This document shows positions 1 through 10,050 of a stretch of 34,070 nucleotides of DNA, in pieces. This stretch comes from Microvirga sp. GTDB taxonomy: Bacteria; Pseudomonadota; Alphaproteobacteria; Rhizobiales; Beijerinckiaceae. Within the stretch, counting starts at the first letter, position 1. Every line of letters begins with the position of its first letter. Below the pieces are notes generated by a model. That model was not told where the DNA came from. It did no database searches and saw nothing but the letters and a program-made list of their open reading frames with translations. The translations under genes and the position numbers were made by a program. The stretch lies in contig JAQSWQ010000036.1 in NCBI GenBank assembly GCA_029266525.1, forward strand, positions 1 to 34,070. Reading direction: 5' to 3'.

Positions 1-48
1 AGGGAAGCTCACGTCCCGAGGCGGTACCGAGCGGTACTGGACCCGCGG

Positions 49-127
49 TCCCACCCTGTCACACCTCCGGTAACACCTGCATCGCCGTCGGCCCCTGGCG
101 GTACCACCGGTACCCCCTGTCCCACCT
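49..127. repeat. Iteron-like CACCT direct repeats
   Basis: The motif CCCTGTCMCACCT occurs at 54-66 and 115-127 with one mismatch. Related shorter copies are TCCCACC at 49-55 and TAACACCT at 71-78. They lie close to three GGTACC palindromes. Such short spaced repeats can be binding sites for a replication or excision protein, but no such gene is visible here, so the role is unknown. Confidence 0.35.
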
Positions 128-292
128 GAAAAGACGCGAGTCATAGTTGACGGTGGCGAACACTGGTTCGCTATGCGACCCGGGGAGTGTGGAACCGGTC
201 AGACCAGCACCCGGTTTATGCCGTCTTCCGGCTTGAGGGTACAAATGGGGGTACAATCGCCGACAGTCGCGACAAGAACACGTATGTACGAA

Positions 293-324
293 GGAGAGTA
301 GCTGTTGGATGTGGTTTACTCTCC
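293..324. repeat. 8-bp inverted repeat, tRNA-Ser-like end
   Basis: GGAGAGTA at 293-300 pairs perfectly with TACTCTCC at 317-324 around a 16-nt loop. GGAGAG...CTCTCC resembles a tRNA-Ser acceptor stem, and CTCCGCCA follows directly, but the D, anticodon and T arms are absent. It could be a tRNA remnant left at an attachment site, or a simple hairpin at the end of the M48 gene, which is transcribed towards it. Confidence 0.3.
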
Positions 325-447
325 CTCCGCCACGATCGCCTCATGAAACTTGACGGCGGCTCGGCATGGTGGGGTTTGACCGAAGGCCGGATCCGCAGCT
401 GCGCCTCGCCGGGGCCGGGGAAGGTCGGTGCTGCGTTGCCGTCCGGG

Positions 448-2247
448 TTACAGGGCGGCGGCGCGGGCAAGGCAGGGGATGAAGCTCTCGGGAGCCGACA
501 CCAGAAGCGCGATCTCGGCGGCGACGCGCTTGTCGGCGACGAGCCCCGGGGCGCCCTCGTCGAGCCGGCGGCGTAGGGATTCGAGAACGGCGCGGTCGTC
601 GAGGCTGTCATAGGTCTCCTGGATGAGGCTCAGGCCCGGCTTGCCGAAGAAGCGGTGGAGGATCTCGATCACGACCTTGCGTGTCTTCACGTAAGCCAGG
701 AGTTTCGCGTCGAGTTCCGCGCCTTCCTCCGCGGGGACGTCGCGGACGGACCGCTCCTTCCAGGCGAGATACTGCTCGAGCACGATGCCCGACGATTCGC
801 GCGCCTCACGGCGCGCGTAAGCCTCGACGAGCTTCGGGTCGGGCGTCTTCAGCCGGCGAAGGCCGCGGTCGCCGACCCAGTAAGAAGCCGTGGCAAAGCA
901 CCGGGCTTCGCGAGGATCGAGGGCAGACAGCCGCTTGGTCTCGGCGCGGATCGCGGCTCCGAGCGCCCGCACCTCGGCCGCTCCGCCGACCGGGCCCGAA
1001 CCCGACCGGCCGTTCGCCTCGCCCACCGTGTTCAGGATGTGCTTGTGCCGTTCCGCGTCGAGGCCCTCGCTCGCCCTGTCGGATCGCCCGAACGACAGGA
1101 ACACGGCAATGACGAGAAGGGCGAAGCCGGCGGCCAGGACGAGCTTCGCGCCCGGCGTGATGACGTAGATGTTCTCCTTGATCCCGGCATTGACGCGCTG
1201 GACCAGGAAGCGCGCCGGCTCTGCGGCGGCCGGCGCAGGCGCCGCCCCCCACGGACCGACAGCGGCGTCACGTTGGAGCGCGGTTCGCGTGTCCTTGCGC
1301 GGCGCGGCGGCCTCCGCCCAGGCGCCGGAGAGGCGCGCCAGCACGGCGATGCGCTCGGCGATCGTCGGATGGCTGGCGAAGGGACCTTCCACCGCGCCGT
1401 CGATCATCATGGCGTCGGCCTGAGGGCTGAGACCGGGGACCGCGCTACGGCCTTCGATCCGGCGCAGGGCCGCGATCAGGGCCGCGGGGTTGTGAGTCAG
1501 GCGCACCGCCTCGGCATCGGCCACGAACTCGCGCGAGGACGAGATCAGGAGGCGCGACGCGCGCGCGATGGTGAAGCCGATCCGCGTCACGAATCCGGCC
1601 GCCGCGAACAGGAGCAGCAGGGCTGGCATGAAGACGACAACAATGGCTGTCTTCCAGCCGACGCCGCGCAGCAGGCTCTTCCGCTGAACCCACTGCAGAT
1701 TCTCCATCAGCACGTTGGCAGCCGCCATCAGGCGGATGTCGCCGTTCTTGATGTGGGCGATCTCATGCGCCACGACGGCGGCGAGTTCGTCGTCGTCGAG
1801 CGCTTCCAGAAGACCGCGGGTCACGACCACGACAGCCGAGGACGGGCTCAAACCGCAAGCGAAGGCGTTGCGGGCCGGCGTCTCGATCAGCCCGACCTTC
1901 GGAGCCGGCAGGCCGGCGGCAAGGGCCAGCGTTTCCACGACGTTGACGAGGCGCGGATCCGTCCGGCGGTCAATGTAGGCGAAGGCGACCGTCGCCTGGA
2001 CCGACGCCACGTGGCGCGAAAACCGCACTACGAAAAACCCGAGGCCGAGGACGAAGACGATCGGGACGTAGCGCTCGACATAGCCGAGCAAGAAGAAGGG
2101 CGCGTGGGCGATGTCGAGGAACAGGAGCGGCGGGAGGAGCGCGACGGCGGCGACGATCTGGAAGGCGACGACGAAGCCCGCGAACATGGCGAGCGACCGC
2201 AGGTCGTTGCGCCTGACGTGCCCGTAGAACCCATGGACCCGAAGCAT
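448..2247 (-). CDS. M48 family membrane metallopeptidase (HtpX-like) with C-terminal extension
   Basis: A 599-residue zinc peptidase of the M48/HtpX type. Two hydrophobic segments lie at about 20-48 and 60-75. The zinc motif HEIAH is at 161-165, a further hydrophobic pair spans about 200-228, and SSREFVADAEAV at 237-248 supplies the third zinc ligand, E240. HtpX-type proteases degrade damaged membrane proteins at the cytoplasmic membrane. After about residue 345 comes a region of some 250 residues with another hydrophobic stretch (about 365-385) that ordinary HtpX of about 290 residues lacks; I do not recognise it. The ATG is preceded by GGGAGA. The gene lies 54 bp downstream of lemA on the same strand, a pairing common in bacteria, so the two are probably co-transcribed. 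Confidence 0.88.
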   Translation of the reverse strand: MLRVHGFYGHVRRNDLRSLAMFAGFVVAFQIVAAVALLPPLLFLDIAHAPFFLLGYVERYVPIVFVLGLGFFVVRFSRHVASVQATVAFAYIDRRTDPRLVNVVETLALAAGLPAPKVGLIETPARNAFACGLSPSSAVVVVTRGLLEALDDDELAAVVAHEIAHIKNGDIRLMAAANVLMENLQWVQRKSLLRGVGWKTAIVVVFMPALLLLFAAAGFVTRIGFTIARASRLLISSSREFVADAEAVRLTHNPAALIAALRRIEGRSAVPGLSPQADAMMIDGAVEGPFASHPTIAERIAVLARLSGAWAEAAAPRKDTRTALQRDAAVGPWGAAPAPAAAEPARFLVQRVNAGIKENIYVITPGAKLVLAAGFALLVIAVFLSFGRSDRASEGLDAERHKHILNTVGEANGRSGSGPVGGAAEVRALGAAIRAETKRLSALDPREARCFATASYWVGDRGLRRLKTPDPKLVEAYARREARESSGIVLEQYLAWKERSVRDVPAEEGAELDAKLLAYVKTRKVVIEILHRFFGKPGLSLIQETYDSLDDRAVLESLRRRLDEGAPGLVADKRVAAEIALLVSAPESFIPCLARAAAL

Positions 2248-2301
2248 GTGCGTCGTCTCCCTTTGACGCGGCGAAACGGTCCGGCTCCGCCGACGAGCTC
2301 G

Positions 2302-2864
2302 TCAGAAGCGGATGGCGACCGGCTCGTCGAGCAGCACGCGCTCGACGCCGATATCGAACGCCTTGCGGCGCCCAAGCCGCACCGTGCCGCCGATCATGTT
2401 GCCGGGGAACTGGCGCAGCGTCGCATTGAACTCGTCGACAGCGAGGTTGTAGAAGCGCCGCGCCGCGGTGATGCGGTTCTCGGCATCCGACAACTCCATA
2501 CGGAGGTCGCGAAAGTGCGAAGAGGCCTGCAGGTCGGGATAGCGCTCCACGACAGTGAGCAACGAGTTGATGCTCTGTCCGACTTGCGTCTCTGCCTCGA
2601 GCCGCATCTCCGGTCCGGCAGCTCCGAGGGCGCTCGCCCGCGCCTTGGTCACTTCCGTCAGGACCGCGTGCTCATGGCCGACGAAGGCGCGCACCGTCTC
2701 GACAGGCCGGGAATGAGGTTATGACGATGCTTCAACTGCACGTCGACATCGGCGAAAGCCGTGTTGCAGCGTTCGTCCAGCGCCATCAGGCGGTTGTAGG
2801 TTGACCAACCGAGCACCACGGCAAGCGCGACGCCGCTTACGATAAGTATCAAGACGAGGTCCAT
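2302..2864 (-). pseudogene. lemA: lemA, interrupted by a single-base frameshift
   Basis: LemA-family proteins are small membrane-anchored helical proteins of about 190 residues. The first frame (start ATG 2864, preceded by AGAGG) encodes an N-terminal membrane anchor, then LDERCNTAFADVDVQLKHRH and NLIPGL. The expected continuation ETVRAFVGHE is found only in the next frame, which runs to the stop at 2302 with typical LemA features (YPDLQAS, ENRITAARRFYN, FPGNMIGG). One base appears to be missing at about 2701-2705, where CTGTCGAG stands for an expected CTGGTCGAG. With it restored, the product would be about 187 residues. The gene is either a recent pseudogene or contains a sequencing error. 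The first frame also has an upstream ATG at 2888, but the 2864 start has the better ribosome-binding site. Confidence 0.85.
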
Positions 2865-3054
2865 GGACGCCTCTTCGAGCTTGTTCACTCGGGACCTACG
2901 ACACGCGGCTTAATGCGCCTTGAAACTTTAGCGTGAGCGAATTCTTGCCGTTAGCACCGCGTTGACGTTATCCCGATGATGAGTGCCGGGCTAAATGAAT
3001 TGAAAGCCGTACCCCCTGCATCCTTGCCGCATCGAACTGATCGAGGATCATGGA

Positions 3055-3489
3055 ATGCGAAAGGTTGTTGCTCTTGTCGTGGGATTCTGTGCGTTTGCCT
3101 TCCTGGCCTTCAGCGCGGCCCCGGATCTCCTGAGGGACACCGCCCATCGCGGCCATTGGATTGCCACCCACGAGTGGGCGGCCGAGAAAGCGAAATGCAG
3201 GCGCTACAGCCTCGTGATGTCGCACTGCTCTGTCACCGCCGTGCAGCGCTTCTCGCCGTCGGGCGAAAAGCGCAGCCTGACCTACCTGACTTTCGCCGAC
3301 TGGGGTGGCCGCAGCATCCAATTCGTGCGCTCGACCCAGGACTCGCGCGTGATCGCGATCCGCAGCGCCGTCGATGGCCTCACCGGTCGTTGGGCGTTCT
3401 TCCTGGCGATGATCGGGGGGATCGCCGCCGTCGCGACCGCCGGTCTCGGCATGCTGCGCTCGCGCATGGCTAAGCCAGCGTTCACCTAA
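3055..3489 (+). CDS. Small two-TM membrane protein, function unknown
   Basis: A 144-residue protein with an N-terminal hydrophobic segment (about 4-23) and a C-terminal one (about 113-134). Between them is a region of about 90 residues, probably periplasmic, with two cysteines (48 and 58) that could form a disulfide. The end is basic (RSRMAK). GAGGA lies 7 bases upstream of the ATG. I do not recognise the family. It is divergent from lemA/M48 with 166-190 bp between and lies 83 bp upstream of the pspA-like gene on the same strand, so it may share a promoter with that gene. An overlapping longer frame from 2976 lacks protein-like composition and was not chosen. Confidence 0.7.
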   Translation: MRKVVALVVGFCAFAFLAFSAAPDLLRDTAHRGHWIATHEWAAEKAKCRRYSLVMSHCSVTAVQRFSPSGEKRSLTYLTFADWGGRSIQFVRSTQDSRVIAIRSAVDGLTGRWAFFLAMIGGIAAVATAGLGMLRSRMAKPAFT

Positions 3490-3572
3490 TCGCTTTATGC
3501 GATCTTAGGGACCGCTCTGTTGAAGTAGCCGCCGCATACCGCGAACGGCGGCAAACGCGAGGATAAAGAGAG

Positions 3573-4250
3573 ATGGCGGAATCGATTTTCATGCGCGTTC
3601 GGCGCCTGATCTCGGCGAGCATCGAGGACGCGGTCGATGCAATGGAGCGCGCCGGCGGCCCGAGCGTGATGCGGGAGGCGATACGCGAGGTGGACCGGGC
3701 GATCGACGATGTCCGGGCGGAGCAGGAGGCGGCGACGGCCCGCCGGCTGCAAGCCACGCGCCAGCAAAAGATGTTCCGGGACAAGCTTGCCGCACTGGGC
3801 GAGCAGGCGCGCTTTGCCATGGCCGAGAACCGAGACGACTTGGCGGAGGCCGCCGTGTCGCGTCAGCTCGATTTCGAGGCGCAGGCGGAGCGCTTGGAGG
3901 CGGTGCAGGCGGAAGCCGCGAGTGAGGCCGCCCGGCTCGAGGAGTGCCTCGTCGCCCTCGCCACGCGCAAGTCGCAGATGGAGGAGGCGCTCGCGGCCTT
4001 CGAGAGCGCGCAACGCGACGCGGCGATCGGCGGAGACGGGCCGAGGAGGCCGGAGCGGTGCACGGAGCGCAAGGTGCAGCGTGCGGAGGAGGCGTTCGAC
4101 CGCGCCATGACGGCCGCTGGCGGCGTCGCGGGCGCCAGCCGCGCCGACGCCAAGACCGCTGCAAAGGTCGCCGAGCTCGCGACGCTCCAGAAGAGCGCCG
4201 CCATCGCGCAGCGGATGGCCGCGCTCCGTTCCGCTCGCCAGGGCAGCTGA
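3573..4250 (+). CDS. pspA: PspA/IM30 family protein
   Basis: A 225-residue, almost wholly helical, charged protein with long coiled-coil stretches (about 25-165). The start MAESIFMRVRRLISASIEDA fits the membrane-binding amphipathic helix of the PspA/IM30 family, and the family length is about 220-230 residues. PspA homologues bind stressed cytoplasmic membrane and form rods or rings that maintain it. A GAGG motif lies about 12 bases upstream of the ATG. The preceding small membrane protein could be a partner. No pspF, pspB or pspC is visible. The segment at about 148-165 is rich in Gly, Pro and Arg and breaks the coiled coil, which is a variable region in the family. Confidence 0.82.
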   Translation: MAESIFMRVRRLISASIEDAVDAMERAGGPSVMREAIREVDRAIDDVRAEQEAATARRLQATRQQKMFRDKLAALGEQARFAMAENRDDLAEAAVSRQLDFEAQAERLEAVQAEAASEAARLEECLVALATRKSQMEEALAAFESAQRDAAIGGDGPRRPERCTERKVQRAEEAFDRAMTAAGGVAGASRADAKTAAKVAELATLQKSAAIAQRMAALRSARQGS

Positions 4251-4330
4251 CCGCCCATGGGGCCGGCGCTGTAAACAAACCTGGACCGTGTGTGGTCCTG
4301 AACGCGCTGCAACGGCCCAAGAAGCGACTG

Positions 4331-4350
4331 GCTCGGCTACTCAGCCGAGC
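4331..4350. terminator. Hairpin between convergent pspA and atpC
   Basis: GCTCGGCT (4331-4338) and AGCCGAGC (4343-4350) form a perfect 8-bp stem around the 4-base loop ACTC. A weaker stem, GGACC/GGTCC, lies at 4283-4298. Both are in the 198-bp gap between the ends of the convergent pspA-like and atpC genes. The stem could stop transcription from either side, though neither strand shows a clear T-run. Confidence 0.45.
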
Positions 4351-4448
4351 TGGAAGCTGGTGATCCCGAAATCCTTTCGAGCGGCATCAGAGGTGGTGCC
4401 CCGGTACAGCCTTCGACAAGCGGGCGGTGGACGCCTTTTGGTCCAGGC

Positions 4449-4849
4449 CTAGTACTGCAGTGCCGCCCTCGCCTCGCGCAGCTGCGCAATGGTGGCGTCG
4501 GCAGCGTCCTTGAAGGACTGCTCGTGGCTCGCGTCGCGCTGCATCTCGACCGTCAGGATCTCCTGGTCGATGCTCTGGGGCGTGAGCTCGGCCGAGGCCA
4601 ATGCGCGCTCGGCGAGAACCGTCACCTCGGCCGCGTTGATGTCGGCGAAGCCGCCGCGCACCAGCACGCGCGTGCCGTGGTCCCTGTGGTCGGTGACCAC
4701 GATGAAGCCGGTCTTGAGCGCCGTCATGACCGGCGCGTGGCCCGGCAGCACGGTCATGTCGCCCTCGGTGCCGGGCAGCATCACCGCGTCGACGGCACCG
4801 GAATAGAGCACCCGCTCGGGAGCGACGAGCTCGAAATGAAGGGTCGCCA

Positions 4850-4850
<1 letters not shown>
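4449..4850 (-). CDS. atpC: ATP synthase F1 subunit epsilon
   Basis: A 133-residue epsilon subunit of the F1 central stalk, which connects gamma to the membrane ring and can inhibit ATP hydrolysis. The N-terminal beta-barrel is typical: MATLHFELVAPERVLYSG, then GTEGDMTVLPGHAP at about 27-40. The C-terminal helices (about 88-133) are complete for an alphaproteobacterial epsilon. The start ATG overlaps the atpD stop by one base (TAATG), which suggests translational coupling. It is the last gene of the atpHAGDC operon. Confidence 0.95.
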
Positions 4851-6358
<1,508 letters not shown>

Positions 6359-7237
6359 TTACAGCGCCTCGGCGCCCGAGATGATCTCGATGAGTTCCTT
6401 GGTGATCTGGGCCTGACGCGTGCGGTTGTAGAGCGTCGTCTGCTTCCTGATCATATCCCCGGCGTTGCGGGTCGCGTTGTCCATCGCGCTCATGCGCGCG
6501 CCCTGCTCGGAGGCCGCGTTCTCGAGGAGCGCACGGAAGATCTGGACCGCGAGGTTGCGGGGCAAGAGGCTCTCGAGGATTTCGCTCTCGCCGGGCTCGT
6601 AGTCGTAGGCCGTCTCGCTTCCCGCCGCGGCGCCGTTCCTCCCGATCTGCGCGGGAATGATCTGGTGCGCCGTCGGGATCTGCGAGATCACCGACTTGAA
6701 CCGCGAATAGAACAGCGTCGCTACGTCGAATTCCCCCGCCTCGAAGCGCTGGAGGATCCGTTGCGCGATGTCGTCCGCGTGCTCGAAGCCGATCTGACGC
6801 GCCCCGCGAAGGTCCACGAAGTCGATGATGCGGTCGGCGAACTGCCGGCGCAGGATGTCGAGGCCCTTCTTGCCGACGCAGATGATCCGGACGTCCTTGC
6901 CCTCGCCGACGAGCCGGTTGACGTGCTCGCGCGCCAACCGCGCGATCGAGGAGTTGAAGGCTCCGCAGAGACCACGCTCCGCCGTGCAGACGACGAGGAG
7001 GTGCCTTCGGTCGGAGCCGGTCCCGGAAAGGAGCCGCGGCGTCTCCGGCCCGACGACCACGCCGGCGGCGAGGTTGCCGAGCACTTGCGCCATGCGCTCG
7101 GCATAAGGCCGCGCCGCCTCGGCCGCGCTCTGCGCCCGGCGCAGCTTCGCCGCCGCGACCATCTGCATGGCCTTGGTGATCTTCTGGGTCGCCTTCACCG
7201 AGGCGATGCGGTTGCGCAGGTCCTTCAGGCTCGGCAT
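6359..7237 (-). CDS. atpG: ATP synthase F1 subunit gamma
   Basis: A 292-residue gamma subunit, the rotating central shaft of F1. The N-terminal helix is classical: [20 protein letters not shown], then [16 protein letters not shown]. The C-terminal helix is also present ([14 protein letters not shown], then [19 protein letters not shown] at the end). Length matches the family. It lies 33 bp after atpA and 24 bp before atpD, in the usual order. Confidence 0.96.
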   Translation of the reverse strand: MPSLKDLRNRIASVKATQKITKAMQMVAAAKLRRAQSAAEAARPYAERMAQVLGNLAAGVVVGPETPRLLSGTGSDRRHLLVVCTAERGLCGAFNSSIARLAREHVNRLVGEGKDVRIICVGKKGLDILRRQFADRIIDFVDLRGARQIGFEHADDIAQRILQRFEAGEFDVATLFYSRFKSVISQIPTAHQIIPAQIGRNGAAAGSETAYDYEPGESEILESLLPRNLAVQIFRALLENAASEQGARMSAMDNATRNAGDMIRKQTTLYNRTRQAQITKELIEIISGAEAL

Positions 7238-7270
7238 CGAGCAGCCCTACCCTTCCCGGTGCCCGGCTGG

Positions 7271-8800
<1,530 letters not shown>

Positions 8801-8847
8801 CAGCGGACCTCTTTCCCTTCATTCTCGAAACGGCGGCGCGCGGGCCT

Positions 8848-9420
8848 CTAAGGGCCTTCGCGCATCGCCAGACGGATGGCGTTGAGCTTGGTGCGAAGCG
8901 AGGCATCGACCATGCGGCTGCCCATGCGCACCACGATGCCGCCGATGAGCGCGGGGTCGACCTTCACGTCGAGGTCGATCTCGGCCTTGGCGACCTCGCG
9001 CAGGGCGGATTTGATGTCGCCTAGAACCTTGTCGGAGGGCGCCTCCGCGAGCCGCACCTCGGCCTCGACGATGCCCTTCGACTGGCGCAGCCGCGCCCGG
9101 AAGGCGCGGATCATGTCGGGCAGCGCGAAGAGGCGGCGGTTTGCGGCGACCAGCCGGATGAAGTTCGCGGCCAAGCCGCCGATTGCGGCGCGATCGAGGA
9201 TCGCGCCGACGGCCCTCGCCTGCTCTTCGGCGCCGAACACCGGGCTGCGGATGAGCCGGCGCAAATCCTCGCTCTCGCGGATCAGCGCGTCGAAGGCATC
9301 GAGGTCGCGGGCGACCGCGTCGACGGCCCGGTTCTCCTGCGCGAGCTCAAACAGGGCCGAGGCATAGCGGCCCGCCACGCCCGAAACCATGGTTCCGCCT
9401 TGCGGACCGTTCTCGGCCAC
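8848..9420 (-). CDS. atpH: ATP synthase F1 subunit delta
   Basis: A 190-residue delta subunit that links F1 to the peripheral stalk. The N-terminal helical domain starts at about residue 12 (SGVAGRYASALFELAQE), and the C-terminal domain holds DLDVKVDPALIGGIVVRMG. The chosen start is a GTG at 9420, preceded by AGAGAG; an ATG at 9390 would remove 10 residues and still leave the whole domain. It is the first gene of the F1 operon; the promoter should lie in 9421-9520. The F0 genes are not in this window, as usual in alphaproteobacteria, where F0 forms a separate operon. Confidence 0.95.
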   Translation of the reverse strand: MAENGPQGGTMVSGVAGRYASALFELAQENRAVDAVARDLDAFDALIRESEDLRRLIRSPVFGAEEQARAVGAILDRAAIGGLAANFIRLVAANRRLFALPDMIRAFRARLRQSKGIVEAEVRLAEAPSDKVLGDIKSALREVAKAEIDLDVKVDPALIGGIVVRMGSRMVDASLRTKLNAIRLAMREGP

Positions 9421-9520
9421 CGGCTACTCTCTATCTGGTCGCGGGCTCGGCACGGCGGCGCCGAAGCGGCGGCTCGAAACCCGGCGTGATGGAATGATGC
9501 GCGCAAGCGGAAACGAGAGG

Positions 9521-9537
9521 CCCCCGCAGAGCGGGGG
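9521..9537 (-). terminator. Hairpin terminator after the receiver-domain gene
   Basis: CCCCCGC (9521-9527) and GCGGGGG (9531-9537) form a perfect 7-bp GC stem with a 3-base loop. Read on the minus strand it follows the stop of the receiver gene by about 63 bases and is followed by a short pyrimidine-rich tract with TTT. It probably separates the priA/receiver transcript from the F1 operon. Confidence 0.55.
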
Positions 9538-9600
9538 TGCGTTAGCATGGGATGCCGGGGGGCGCAACGGGGCGCAGACCAGGGCGTCCGCGCGTGAAGC

Positions 9601-10002
9601 TCAGTTCGCCATCAGCACTCGAATCCGCTGCGCCACCGCGTCGCTGCCGTAGGGCTTCACGATCGGCGGGCCGGCTTCGCAGAGCTCGCCTGCGAGCTCT
9701 GCGGCGCTATAGAGGCCGGAGGCGAGGATCACCTTGATCTCGGGGCGCCGGCGGCGGACCCAGCGCGCGAGCTCAAGGCCGCTCGAATGGCCCGGCAGCT
9801 CGAGATCGGTGAAGACGATATCGATCTTGAGATCCGACTGCAGGATAGAGACGGCGTCCTCGGGGCTTCCGGCCTCGAAGACGCGATAGCCGCATTCGCG
9901 CAAATAGTCAGCGATGACAAGGCGGATCATGATCTCGTCATCGACGACGAGCACTGTCGGCGTGGCGGCAGATTTGTGGGTTGCGGCCAAGCTCGGAGGC
10001 AT
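9601..10002 (-). CDS. Stand-alone response regulator receiver protein
   Basis: A 133-residue CheY-like receiver domain with no output domain. The acidic pocket is D21-D22 (VLVVDDE), the phosphoacceptor is D66 (FTDLELPG), the switch residue is S95 (ILASG) and the conserved lysine is K116 (IVKPY). The first 15 residues are a low-complexity lead. LELPG and KPYGSDA resemble the receivers common in Rhizobiales next to sensor-kinase genes, but no histidine kinase is in the window. It lies 48 bp downstream of priA on the same strand, so it may be read through from it. Its partner and output are unknown. Confidence 0.9.
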   Translation of the reverse strand: MPPSLAATHKSAATPTVLVVDDEIMIRLVIADYLRECGYRVFEAGSPEDAVSILQSDLKIDIVFTDLELPGHSSGLELARWVRRRRPEIKVILASGLYSAAELAGELCEAGPPIVKPYGSDAVAQRIRVLMAN

Positions 10003-10050
10003 GTTGCGGCAACGCTTGCCTGCCGAGCTTGGTTCCCGAGCCGCGCCGGC

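Larger units (their letters stand above)
1..447. other. Non-coding left edge, possible integration boundary
   Basis: No convincing gene is seen here; the short open frames have no family character. The stretch holds iteron-like CACCT motifs (about 49-127), three GGTACC palindromes (23-28, 100-105, 109-114), paired GGTACA-type motifs near 239-255 and a hairpin at 293-324. The sequence at 319-334 resembles the 3' end of a tRNA-Ser gene (CTCTCC...CTCCGCCA). Together this looks like the edge of an old integrated element, but no integrase is present inside the window. Confidence 0.35.

Noticed and set aside
655-2724. Open plus-strand frame of 689 codons
   Set aside because: Antisense to the M48 peptidase and lemA; no family character.
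2976-3473. Plus-strand frame of 165 codons overlapping the small membrane protein
   Set aside because: Arg- and Pro-rich with no hydrophobic or domain pattern; the overlapping frame at 3055 has two clear TM segments and a ribosome-binding site.
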